Source of the DNA: SHZL01 sp031362985
GTDB taxonomy: Bacteria > Pseudomonadota > Gammaproteobacteria > Xanthomonadales > SZUA-36
NCBI GenBank assembly: GCA_031362985.1
Contig: JANLTO010000034.1
Span: 6,556 to 70,555, forward strand
Reading direction: 5' to 3'
DNA length: 64,000 bases
The position numbers were made by a program, and so were the translations under genes. The notes below the pieces were generated by a model that was not told where the DNA came from, ran no database searches, and worked only from the letters and a program-made list of their open reading frames with translations. Positions 53,265 to 61,108 of this stretch are shown piece by piece (the stretch's first letter is position 1; every line of letters begins with the position of its first letter).

Positions 53265-54248
53265 ATGAAACTTGCCCGCGAATTCATTCGGCTGCCACTG
53301 ACATTTGATGCGGCTCGCCTCGCTGAGGAAGTAGATGCTCTGCCGGCCGAAGCCTGGCAATCACACCCCACCGGGTACAAAGGAAATTCCGCCGTACCCT
53401 TGATCTCGGTTGGTGGAGAGTCGAACGATGTCTTCTCCGGACCCATGGCCGAAACGCTCTGGCTCAAGCAGTCTCCCTATGTACGCCAGGTTCTTGCCAG
53501 CTTCCAGGTGGTTTTTGGTCGTACGCGATTGATGGGCCTGGCTGGCGGCCAGGAAGTACCCCGGCATAGTGACTCCAACTATCACTGGTTCACCCATGTG
53601 CGCATTCACGTTCCCGTCATCACTTTTCCCGAGGTCATGTTTCATTGCCACGACAAGGCTATTCACATGGCCGCCGGTGAAGCCTGGGTATTCGACAACT
53701 GGAAAGTGCACGGGGTGGTGAATCCGAGCACAGGATTTCGCGTGCACCTGGTTGCCGACACCGTCGGGTCATCAATTCTCTGGGACATGATTGAGCAGTC
53801 TCTCAAGCAGGAACCCGAGCAACTGGAAACGCAGGAAGTTTTTTTTAATGCCCAATCAAACCCCCAGTTGATGTTAGAGCAGTACAACACTCTCAACGTC
53901 ATGCATCCCGGAGAAATGGAACTCCTTATCGAGGATCTCGTGGCAGATTTGCTTGCTTCCACAGATTCGACCAACACGGAGGGCCTGGCCCTTCAATTCA
54001 CGGGCGCCGTTCGACGCTTTTACCAGGACTGGAAAAGCATCTGGTGTGTTTATGGTGCATCCCAGTCAGGCTGGTCGATATATGAGAACCGGCGCAACCG
54101 GGTGCTTGCTGAATTGCAGGCAATACGCCAACCCCTGGTGCTGGGCAGCAACGGCCTGGTTGCACAAAGGGTCATGTTGGCAAGAGTACTGGTTGCGTGC
54201 GTGAACAAACCCATCCCAGGCATGAACGAAATCCAGTTTGCCAAGTAA
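53265..54248 (+). CDS. aspartyl/asparaginyl beta-hydroxylase-domain oxygenase
   Basis: A 327-aa protein whose first 180 residues form an AspH-type Fe(II)/2OG domain: EVPRHSDSNYHWFTHVRIHVPVIT, then MAAGEAWVFDNWKVHGVVN and FRVHLVAD, with two His iron ligands and the 2OG-binding Arg. The C-terminal 140 residues are alpha-helical and unfamiliar. It ends 19 bp before a sulfotransferase gene, so the two probably act on the same molecule. Substrates are unknown; it could be a peptide, a lipid or a small metabolite. Confidence 0.82.
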   Translation: MKLAREFIRLPLTFDAARLAEEVDALPAEAWQSHPTGYKGNSAVPLISVGGESNDVFSGPMAETLWLKQSPYVRQVLASFQVVFGRTRLMGLAGGQEVPRHSDSNYHWFTHVRIHVPVITFPEVMFHCHDKAIHMAAGEAWVFDNWKVHGVVNPSTGFRVHLVADTVGSSILWDMIEQSLKQEPEQLETQEVFFNAQSNPQLMLEQYNTLNVMHPGEMELLIEDLVADLLASTDSTNTEGLALQFTGAVRRFYQDWKSIWCVYGASQSGWSIYENRRNRVLAELQAIRQPLVLGSNGLVAQRVMLARVLVACVNKPIPGMNEIQFAK

Positions 54249-54267
54249 CGAATTTTCAGGTTCGCCA

Positions 54268-55149
54268 ATGCTACCCAACTTCACAGAGCTATTTGACCGG
54301 CCCGTCATAATACTTGCCGCTCCGCGATCCGGCAGTACCCTGCTTTTTGAAACGATTTCTGCCGCACCTGATACGTGGACGATAGGAGGCGAAAGCCACC
54401 ACGTCATCGAAGGACTGCAAGCACTTAATCCGAATTCGGGTCTGATTGATTCCAACCGGTTAACCGGAGATCATGTTGACCACCAGATGGCCCAGTTTAT
54501 CCGCAGCCGTTTTGCCCGGCAGTTGAAAGATCGCGATGGACAGGACTTCTTGCGACGTACGGATATTCAGAGATTGCGGTTTATCGAAAAGACGCCTAAA
54601 AATGCCTTACGGCTTCCCTTCCTGGAGAAAATATTCCCGGACGCCCTGTACGTTTTTCTCTTCCGTGACGTGCGTTCAAACCTGAGCAGCATGATGGAAG
54701 CATGGAGGGCGCGACGCTGGGTCACCTATCCAAACCTGAAGGGTTGGCAAGGTCCTCCCTGGTCGTTGCTGTTGCCGCCGGATTGGCAAAAGCTCAATGG
54801 CCAGCCTTTGGAAGAGATTTGCGCTTTCCAGTGGGAGAGTGCCAACCGTATCCTGCTCGACGACCTGGAGAAAATTCCGCGGCATCGCTGGACGTGTATA
54901 AATTATCAGTTGCTGCTGGATAACCCGGAATCTGCAGTGGATCAACTGTGTGCCTTTGCCGGACTTGAGGTCGATGAGCGTTTGCGCCAAAGAGTGCAAA
55001 AGCCTCTGCCCCTGTCACGGCTCACCCACACCCAACCGGCGGCAGACAAGTGGCGTAAGAACGAAACAGAAATTGAATCGGTGCTCGGTTCGCTGCAAGG
55101 GATTGAAGCGCGCCTGCAAACACTGGGTTACGCGCGTACACAGGCTTAG
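54268..55149 (+). CDS. sulfotransferase family protein
   Basis: A 293-aa PAPS-dependent sulfotransferase-like protein. The 5'-phosphosulfate loop is VIILAAPRSGSTLLFETI and the 3'-phosphate site is FIEKTPKNALRLPFLEKIFPDALYVFLFRD in pieces, with SNLSSMMEAW following. I start at the ATG at 54268; an upstream in-frame TTG at 54238 is less likely. The TAG stop runs straight into the tandem terminator repeat. Confidence 0.83.
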   Translation: MLPNFTELFDRPVIILAAPRSGSTLLFETISAAPDTWTIGGESHHVIEGLQALNPNSGLIDSNRLTGDHVDHQMAQFIRSRFARQLKDRDGQDFLRRTDIQRLRFIEKTPKNALRLPFLEKIFPDALYVFLFRDVRSNLSSMMEAWRARRWVTYPNLKGWQGPPWSLLLPPDWQKLNGQPLEEICAFQWESANRILLDDLEKIPRHRWTCINYQLLLDNPESAVDQLCAFAGLEVDERLRQRVQKPLPLSRLTHTQPAADKWRKNETEIESVLGSLQGIEARLQTLGYARTQA

Positions 55150-55228
55150 AAATGAAAAACCCGCGTGGCATGGCCACGCGGCCAAGCTCAGAAATGAAAA
55201 ACCCGCGTGGCATGGCCACGCGGGTTTT
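55148..55228 (+). terminator. bidirectional terminator with tandem partial duplicate
   Basis: A 34-bp sequence at 55148-55181 is repeated exactly at 55190-55223. Each copy holds the stem CCGCGTGGC/GCCACGCGG with loop ATG. The second copy is flanked by AAAAACC and GGTTTT and so works on both strands, ending the plus-strand sulfotransferase gene and the minus-strand histone-like gene. The first copy lacks the T tract. Confidence 0.85.
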
Positions 55229-55252
55229 GTACTGCTCGAACTTAACGAATAA

Positions 55253-55483
55253 CTACTTCTTCTTAGCAGCTTTTTTAGCTGGAGCCTTTTTAGCCGGTGC
55301 CTTTTTAGCCGGAGCTTTCTTGGCGGCAGCTTTCTTAGCAGGAGCCTTCTTCGCTGCGGCTTTCTTAGCCGGTGCCTTTTTTGCTGCAGCTTTCTTAGGT
55401 GCAGCTTTCTTGGCAGGGGCTTTCTTTGCAGCTGGTTTCTTCTTCGGTGCAGCTTTCTTTGCAGTAGCTTTCTTCGTAGCCAT
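55253..55483 (-). CDS. histone H1-like Lys/Ala/Pro-rich protein
   Basis: A 76-aa protein made almost only of Lys, Ala and Pro, beginning MATKKATAKKAAPKKK and going on with repeats of KKAPAKKAAAKKAPAKK type. Such tails occur in eukaryotic H1, chlamydial Hc2, Bordetella BpH1 and Pseudomonas AlgP, and bind DNA by charge. AAGGAG 6 nt upstream supports the start. The DNA repeats (units of about 15-30 bp) make length variation between strains likely. Function here is presumably nucleoid binding. Confidence 0.85.
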   Translation of the reverse strand: MATKKATAKKAAPKKKPAAKKAPAKKAAPKKAAAKKAPAKKAAAKKAPAKKAAAKKAPAKKAPAKKAPAKKAAKKK

Positions 55484-55795
55484 GGTTCACTCCTTATCAG
55501 GTCGAGCGATTGTTGGATACCAGTTCAAGTTCTTTATCAAACATACTAATTCTTGAACTGAGTGGTTATGCACAAGTCCTCTACTTTCGCAAACTCCGAA
55601 CAGATTATCTTGTTAAGCGTCTGCAGCATTTGCCACGAAGCCAATTATAAACTTCGCAATTCGTAACGCAACAACTCATCATCATTTTGATGAAAAAAAA
55701 TTTGCAACGGAAAAACTGAAAAATGTTTTTTGAAATCGGTTTTGGAAAAGTAAATTACAGTGCGCGTCGAAAAAAAATGCTCGGGAAGATCGTAT
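55484..55795. other. AT-rich intergenic region
   Basis: No gene found. It should contain the promoter of the histone-like gene and the 3' end of the suhB transcript. Several A and T tracts of 6-8 bases occur at 55685-55785, a pattern expected to bend DNA. I see no clear hairpin terminator for suhB. Confidence 0.5.
55521..55560 (-). promoter_or_regulatory. 9-bp inverted repeat upstream of the histone-like gene
   Basis: CAGTTCAAG (55521-55529) and CTTGAACTG (55552-55560) are perfect inverted copies with centres 31 bp apart, about three helical turns, ending 38 bp before the start codon. This fits an operator for a dimeric regulator or a stem in the leader. Confidence 0.5.
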
Positions 55796-56602
55796 TCAGA
55801 AATTTTCCGTACTGGCTGGTGACCATCGCGGGCGAATAATTTTTCGAAGTTGCGTCATGAGTTTGTAAGGTGCAGCAATGAGAGTGTTTCTATTTTCAAC
55901 ATCGTCTTCACCATCAAAACTCATCACCACGCCACCTGCCTCACGCACGATCAGTGCGCCTGCACAAAGGTCCCATGGTTTGAGTCCGACTTCGAAATAG
56001 CCGTCAAGTCGGCCTGCTGCAACCCACGCAAGATCAAGGCAGGCCGTGCCTGCGCGGCGGAAGTCCTCAACTTTTTCAAACACAGCCTGGAAGATACGAC
56101 CGTAGGATTGCAAATGCTCGCGACTACGAAAAGGAAACGCAGTTGCGACAATTGCGCCTTCCAAGTCAAGGCGACCGGATACCCGCAATCGCTTGTTATT
56201 TAGAAAAGCGCCACCGCCGCGACTTGCTGTGAAGAGTTCGTCACGCATGGGATCGTAAATCACTGCGTGTTCAGTTCGGCCATTCACCTGCTGTGCAATG
56301 GAAACGCCGAAGTGAGGATAGCCATGCAAATAATTGCTGGTGCCATCCAGCGGATCGATGATCCAGACAATATTTCCTTCGCCGGAGGCTCCTGCTTCCT
56401 CGCACAGAAAAGCGTGATTCGGGAAGTAGCGCTTGATTTCCCGTACAATCTCGGCCTCGCACATGCGGTCGACTTCACTGACATAGTCATGTCGGGCCTT
56501 GCGCAAAATGGGAATGCCTTCAACGTTTTGAAAATGTCGGCGCATAATTTCGCCGGCTGCATGGGCAGCACCGACCGCGATGTTTACGACTGAATGGGCC
56601 AT
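55796..56602 (-). CDS. suhB: inositol-1-monophosphatase family protein SuhB
   Basis: A 268-aa Mg-dependent phosphatase; in E. coli SuhB is also part of the rRNA antitermination complex. The family motifs are DYVSEVDRMCE, FLCEEAG, WIIDPLDGTSNYLHGYPHF in part, and GLKPWDLCAGALIVREAGG. I start at MAHSVVN (56602), where family homology begins, rather than at 56665. The divergent trmJ start is only 12 bp away. Confidence 0.95.
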   Translation of the reverse strand: MAHSVVNIAVGAAHAAGEIMRRHFQNVEGIPILRKARHDYVSEVDRMCEAEIVREIKRYFPNHAFLCEEAGASGEGNIVWIIDPLDGTSNYLHGYPHFGVSIAQQVNGRTEHAVIYDPMRDELFTASRGGGAFLNNKRLRVSGRLDLEGAIVATAFPFRSREHLQSYGRIFQAVFEKVEDFRRAGTACLDLAWVAAGRLDGYFEVGLKPWDLCAGALIVREAGGVVMSFDGEDDVENRNTLIAAPYKLMTQLRKIIRPRWSPASTENF

Positions 56603-56614
56603 GGCAAATTTTAA

Positions 56615-57445
56615 ATGAACCGGAAAGCGCCACAGGATAGCAGAAGCAACAATGCCTTGTCGCAAAAAGCATCCGGCTTATTGCACAGCGTGCGCATAGT
56701 GTTGATCAATACCACGCACCCGGGAAACATTGGAGCGACGGCCCGTGCGATGAAGGTAATGGGCCTGGAAAATCTGCACCTGGTGACGCCCAGCTTTTTT
56801 CCCCATGCTGATGCAACTGCGCTGGCTTCAGGTGCAGATGATGTCTTGCAACGCGCGACGGTGCATCCTTCACTGGAGAGCGCTTTGACTGGTTGTGGCC
56901 TGGTTCTTGGGACCAGTGCCAGGTTGCGCACCCTGGCCATGCCACAACTCGATGCCCGGGCCGCTGCACAGAAAGCGTTTGCCGAGGCAGAACGGCACAC
57001 GGTCGCTTTGTTGTTCGGGCGAGAACGCTACGGCCTGACCAACGATGAAATGCAACGTTGCCACGGACTGGTAAACATTCCTGCAAATCCCGGGTATTCC
57101 TCACTCAATCTCGCCCAGGCCGTACAGATTCTTGCTTACGAGCTGCGCATGGCTGCGCTGGGTAATGCAGGCTATTCGCTGGATGCCCTGGACTGGGAAC
57201 CGGTAGACGGTGGACAAATGGAGTTGTTCTACGTGCACCTGGAACAGGCTCTGAAGGACATTCATTTCCTTAACCCTGCCCAACCGAAAAAATTGATGAT
57301 GCGGATGCGCAGGTTATTCAACCGGGCGCGCCCGGACCAGAATGAAATGAATATACTGCGCGGAATCCTGAGTGCTGCTCAAGTCGCCACAGCAGGCGCC
57401 AAGGCGGAGCTGGGCGTGCCGTCGGAGCAGTTCGGAGAAACTTGA
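56615..57445 (+). CDS. trmJ: tRNA (cytidine/uridine-32-2'-O)-methyltransferase TrmJ
   Basis: A SPOUT methyltransferase that 2'-O-methylates position 32 of several tRNAs. VRIVLINTTHPGNIGATARAMKVMGL and the knotted SAM site LFGRERYGLTNDEMQRCH with IPANPGYSSLNLAQAVQ are diagnostic. The ATG at 56615 gives 25 extra N-terminal residues compared with E. coli TrmJ and leaves only 12 bp to suhB; a TTG at 56681 would fit family homology better and leave room for promoters. Divergence from suhB is as in E. coli. Confidence 0.93.
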   Translation: MNRKAPQDSRSNNALSQKASGLLHSVRIVLINTTHPGNIGATARAMKVMGLENLHLVTPSFFPHADATALASGADDVLQRATVHPSLESALTGCGLVLGTSARLRTLAMPQLDARAAAQKAFAEAERHTVALLFGRERYGLTNDEMQRCHGLVNIPANPGYSSLNLAQAVQILAYELRMAALGNAGYSLDALDWEPVDGGQMELFYVHLEQALKDIHFLNPAQPKKLMMRMRRLFNRARPDQNEMNILRGILSAAQVATAGAKAELGVPSEQFGET

Positions 57446-57502
57446 GAATTCCTTTTAGTGGCGCTCGCGACGTGTCGCCAGTTGCAGCACGCTTGCGGGA
57501 AA

Positions 57503-58159
57503 CTATTTGAAGCGGTTTTTCGCCAGGTACCTGGGGAGTGGAATTTCCGGATTCATGTCAGGCGCCGCTTGTGGAGTTCCTGCCTTCAGGGAAAACGGAA
57601 TGACTCCGGCCCAGACGGGTTCCTTCAAATCAGCGCTTGCGTCATCCGGCGGGGCATTACTGACCTTGACCGTAAACTCACGAATGGGCAGCGATAACAC
57701 GGTGGTGGCATTCAACTCCTTGCGTGTGGACGCACGGATTTCGGCCAGTCGCCCCGGAATGAGGTGTTCCGTGAGGATATCGAGAGCCCGCTTCTTGTCA
57801 TCCAATCCGGAGAGTGCAACTGCCCGGCCGAATATCATCAGCGAGCGGTAGTGCATCGAGGAATTGAAAGCAGATCGTGCCACCACCAGTCCGTCCAGAT
57901 GGGTCACAGTGACGCAGCAGTGCAGGCCATCCGTCAGACTATTCATCAGCCGACTGGCAATGGAGCCGTGCAGCAGCAAGCTCTCGCCATCACGGGCATG
58001 CGCCATGGGTAGCACGTAGGGCTGTTGTCCCAGCGAGAAGCCTACGTGGCAGATGCGTGCTGCATCAATAATGCCACACGCCAGCGCAAAATCGCGGCTG
58101 CCCTTTTTTTTCAAACGCCTGAAGCGCATATCCGGTCCGGTTGACGAGTCGTGTGCCAT
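57503..58159 (-). CDS. pyridoxamine 5'-phosphate oxidase-fold flavoprotein
   Basis: A 218-aa protein of the PPOX split-barrel class, near the NimA-like group: ARICHVGFSLGQQPYVLPMAHA, LLLHGSIASRLMNSL and CVTVTHLDGLVVARSAFNSSMHYRSLMIFG in pieces. These proteins bind FMN or haem, and some reduce nitroimidazoles. It is transcribed divergently from the alkyltransferase-like gene and converges on trmJ with a 57-bp gap. Specific role unknown. Confidence 0.85.
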   Translation of the reverse strand: MAHDSSTGPDMRFRRLKKKGSRDFALACGIIDAARICHVGFSLGQQPYVLPMAHARDGESLLLHGSIASRLMNSLTDGLHCCVTVTHLDGLVVARSAFNSSMHYRSLMIFGRAVALSGLDDKKRALDILTEHLIPGRLAEIRASTRKELNATTVLSLPIREFTVKVSNAPPDDASADLKEPVWAGVIPFSLKAGTPQAAPDMNPEIPLPRYLAKNRFK

Positions 58160-58278
58160 CTTTGTGTTCCTGTGCCTGGGGTAGAAGGTATGCTACCGGT
58201 AACTGCTGATGGATGTAAGACGGGCACATTGTTAGTTTCGAACCTCCGCAAGTTGGGAGGGCTGAATCAGGATAGCCA

Positions 58279-58659
58279 GTGACTGGATCAAGCGCTACCA
58301 CCGATGTGGCAAAACCGGACTTCAATTCCTGGGCAGTTGCTGTCTGCCAGGTGGTTCAGGAAATTCCGCGTGGTTGCGTGCTGACTTATGGCGAAGTCGC
58401 CCGGTTAGCCGGCGGTGGTGGCTCACCACGACTTGTGAGCCAGGCCTTGCGGCAGGCTCCACAAGGAATGAAGCTTCCGTGGCATCGAGTCATTAATTCG
58501 CAGGGCCGGATTTCTTTTCCAGCGGGGAGCCAAAGTCACCAGCAGCAGAAAAGCCGCCTGGAGAAAGAAGGTGTGGTGTTTCTCAATGGCCGCACCAATT
58601 TGCAACGCTACGGCTATTCGGGAGCAATGGACAAGTTACTGTGGGGAGAATCCGCGTAG
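58279..58659 (+). CDS. alkyltransferase-like protein (ATL), MGMT family
   Basis: A 126-aa protein with the DNA-binding fold of O6-alkylguanine-DNA alkyltransferase: IPRGCVLTYGEVARLAG, and LPWHRVINSQGRISFP, in which the reactive Cys of PCHRV is replaced by Trp. That makes it an ATL, like E. coli YbaZ, which flags O6-alkylguanine for nucleotide excision repair instead of taking the alkyl group. The start is GTG. Its 3' end overlaps the convergent S-formylglutathione hydrolase gene by 46 bp. Confidence 0.9.
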   Translation: MTGSSATTDVAKPDFNSWAVAVCQVVQEIPRGCVLTYGEVARLAGGGGSPRLVSQALRQAPQGMKLPWHRVINSQGRISFPAGSQSHQQQKSRLEKEGVVFLNGRTNLQRYGYSGAMDKLLWGESA

Positions 58660-59501
58660 ACCAGCCCCATGCCTTGCGCGTGGTGGAGCAGGTGGTCTTC
58701 AATGAACGTTGCAATGAAGAAATAGCTGTGGTCGTAACCTTCCTGCATGCGCAAGTTCAAGGGGTAATGGTTGGCGATGCACGCCTGTTCCAGCATTCCT
58801 GGTTTAAGCTGGTCGCTTAGATAATTATCTTCCGTGCCCTGGTCTATCAACAGGGGCAGCTTTTCCTGTGCATCACCGATAAGCAAGGCTGCATCGTAAG
58901 GCACCCAATCGTTGCGGTCTTCGCCGAGGTAAGCACACAGCGCCTTTTGTCCCCATGCGCAGCCCGAGGGATGGCAAATCGGGGCAAATGCAGACACGGA
59001 CTGGTATACGCCCGGATTGCGCAAGTAACAGATCAATGCGCCATGTCCTCCCATGGAGTGCCCGCTGATTCCCTTGCTTGAGCTAACCGGGAAATTTTGC
59101 TCGACCAGCGCAGGCAGTTCCTCTGTGACGTAGTCGTACATGCGGTAGTGGCTGCTCCACGGAGCCTGTGTTGCATTTACATAGAACCCGGCGCCGGAGC
59201 CAAAATCATAACTGTCGTGCTCCCCGGGCAGGTCAGTGCCGCGGGGGCTGGTATCCGGGCACACGATGGCCATGCCCAGCCTGGCAGCAACCCGTTGTGC
59301 GCCGGCTTTTTGCATGAAGTTCTCGTCGGTGCAAGTTAGGCCAGAGAGCCAGTACAACACGGGCACGGGATGACTGGCGGCCTGTGGTGGCAGGTAAATA
59401 GCGAACACCATGTCACAGTTACAGGCGGCAGACCGGTGGCGAACACGTTGCAACTCTCCGGCAAAAGAAACCGTACGGGAAATGACTTCCATGTCTGGCA
59501 A
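58614..59501 (-). CDS. S-formylglutathione hydrolase
   Basis: A 295-aa serine hydrolase (FrmB/FghA family) that splits S-formylglutathione to formate and glutathione. VLYWLSGLTCTDENFMQKAG, the nucleophile in SGHSMGGHGALI, and the C-terminal EGYDHSYFFIATFIEDH with the catalytic His are all typical. The C-terminal 15 or so residues extend past the usual end and overlap the ATL gene. Two bases separate it from frmA upstream, so they form one operon. Confidence 0.95.
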   Translation of the reverse strand: MPDMEVISRTVSFAGELQRVRHRSAACNCDMVFAIYLPPQAASHPVPVLYWLSGLTCTDENFMQKAGAQRVAARLGMAIVCPDTSPRGTDLPGEHDSYDFGSGAGFYVNATQAPWSSHYRMYDYVTEELPALVEQNFPVSSSKGISGHSMGGHGALICYLRNPGVYQSVSAFAPICHPSGCAWGQKALCAYLGEDRNDWVPYDAALLIGDAQEKLPLLIDQGTEDNYLSDQLKPGMLEQACIANHYPLNLRMQEGYDHSYFFIATFIEDHLLHHAQGMGLVYADSPHSNLSIAPE

Positions 59502-59503
59502 CT

Positions 59504-60613
59504 TCAGTAGACCACAACGGAACGGATGCTTTCACCGTCATGCATCAGCTTAAAGGCTTTGTTGATGTCTTCGAGTCCCATCGTGTGCGTGACCATGTCA
59601 TCGATATTGATTTCACCTGCCATGTATTTTTCCACGTAGCCGGGCAATTCTGTGCGCCCGCGCACGCCGCCGAACGCTGTGCCGCGCCATACGCGACCGG
59701 TCACCAACTGGAACGGACGAGTGCGGATTTCCTGCCCTGCTCCAGCGACGCCAATGATGATCGATTCGCCCCAGCCCTTGTGGCAGCATTCCAGGGCAGA
59801 TCGCATCACGTCAACATTGCCTATACATTCAAAAGAATAGTCAGCACCGCCGTCAGTCAACTCAACGATGACTTCCTGTATGGGCTTGTCATAGTCCTTG
59901 GGATTGACAAAATCGGTGGCTCCAAGACGGCGCGCCATGTCAAATTTGCTGGTATTGAGGTCTACGCAGACGATGCGACCAGCTTTGGCCATGACCGCAC
60001 CTTGCACGACGCTGAGCCCAATGCCGCCTAATCCGAAGACTACGATGGTGCTGCCAGGCTCGGCCTTGGCCGTGTTCAGCACTGCGCCTATGCCCGTGGT
60101 AATGCCGCATCCCAGCAGGCACACCTTGTCCAGCGGTGCGTCCTTGCTGATCTTGGCCACGGAAATTTCCGGCATCACGCTGTGCTCGGAAAAAGTTGAG
60201 GTTCCCATGTAGTGAAAAATTGTTTTGCCCTTGTGGGAAAAGCGGCTGGTGCCATCCGGCATCAGTCCCTTGCCCTGGGTGGAACGGATCGCCTGGCACA
60301 AATTGGTCTTGCCCGATTTGCAATAGCTGCACTCGCCGCACTCGGGTGTGTAGAGCGGGATTACGTGATCACCGGGTTTTAGGCTTTTTACACCGGGTCC
60401 AATTTCTTCAACGATCCCTCCCCCTTCGTGCCCGAGAATGGACGGAAAAATTCCTTCAGGATCTGCACCCGAGAGAGTGTATGCGTCGGTGTGGCACACG
60501 CCCGTGGCGATCATCCGGACCAGCACTTCACCCTGCTGTGGAGCTTGCACTTCCACTTGTTCAATTTCGAGTGGTTTGCCTGCTTCCCAGGCAACTGCGG
60601 CGCGTGATTTCAT
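59504..60613 (-). CDS. frmA: S-(hydroxymethyl)glutathione dehydrogenase, class III alcohol dehydrogenase
   Basis: A 369-aa zinc alcohol dehydrogenase that oxidises the glutathione adduct of formaldehyde. GVCHTDAYTLSGADPEG, GHEGGGIVEEIGPGV, the structural-zinc loop CGECSYCKSGKTNLC and the NAD site VFGLGGIGLSVVQGA are standard. Length is normal. First gene of the frmA-S-formylglutathione hydrolase pair. No frmR-type regulator is next to it. Confidence 0.97.
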   Translation of the reverse strand: MKSRAAVAWEAGKPLEIEQVEVQAPQQGEVLVRMIATGVCHTDAYTLSGADPEGIFPSILGHEGGGIVEEIGPGVKSLKPGDHVIPLYTPECGECSYCKSGKTNLCQAIRSTQGKGLMPDGTSRFSHKGKTIFHYMGTSTFSEHSVMPEISVAKISKDAPLDKVCLLGCGITTGIGAVLNTAKAEPGSTIVVFGLGGIGLSVVQGAVMAKAGRIVCVDLNTSKFDMARRLGATDFVNPKDYDKPIQEVIVELTDGGADYSFECIGNVDVMRSALECCHKGWGESIIIGVAGAGQEIRTRPFQLVTGRVWRGTAFGGVRGRTELPGYVEKYMAGEINIDDMVTHTMGLEDINKAFKLMHDGESIRSVVVY

Positions 60614-60691
60614 GATAATTCCTGTTGGTTGGATGGAAGGCTTCGGCAGAATTCTAAATTAACCACGCCGGGGATGAAACATGGTTTTTTA

Positions 60692-61099
60692 TCAGGCGAT
60701 ATCTTCGCCGGGCTCGAGTGACTGCTCCATCTGGTCAGCTTCGGTAGCCACTTGCATGATGACGTAGTCCAGCCCCCGTTCTTCCAGTAAGGCATACTGG
60801 ATGTTCTCGCACATCTTGATGTAGGGGACTCCGTCCAGGTCGCCAACGGCCAGATAGCCAACGCGCTGCGTGAGGTTGATACGCAGGCATTTCTCGGCAG
60901 CCAGGGCTGCGAGCGGTGCAACCGGGGTCTCGACTCGCAAGACCCGATGGCCATCGCTGGAATTGAGCTCTGCAAGAAACATGCTCTGCAGTCTGCCGGG
61001 TTGTTGCAGGGGAATTTCGAACCCGATAATGAAGGGCTCATCAATCTTGAGCTCGTATTTATCCAGTATGTGTCTGCGTACTTCGGAGAACGTTTGCAT
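60692..61099 (-). CDS. small protein of unknown function
   Basis: A 135-aa acidic, soluble protein (MQTFSEVRRHILDKYELKID, then an alternating strand pattern and a C-terminal LLEERGLDYVIMQVATEADQ). The overall pattern, a first helix then a sheet and a last helix, is reminiscent of YbjN or secretion-chaperone folds, but I do not recognise a family. It lies between the SDR gene (9-bp gap) and frmA (78-bp gap) on the same strand. Confidence 0.65.
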   Translation of the reverse strand: MQTFSEVRRHILDKYELKIDEPFIIGFEIPLQQPGRLQSMFLAELNSSDGHRVLRVETPVAPLAALAAEKCLRINLTQRVGYLAVGDLDGVPYIKMCENIQYALLEERGLDYVIMQVATEADQMEQSLEPGEDIA

Positions 61100-61108
61100 C
61101 TTGATTCC

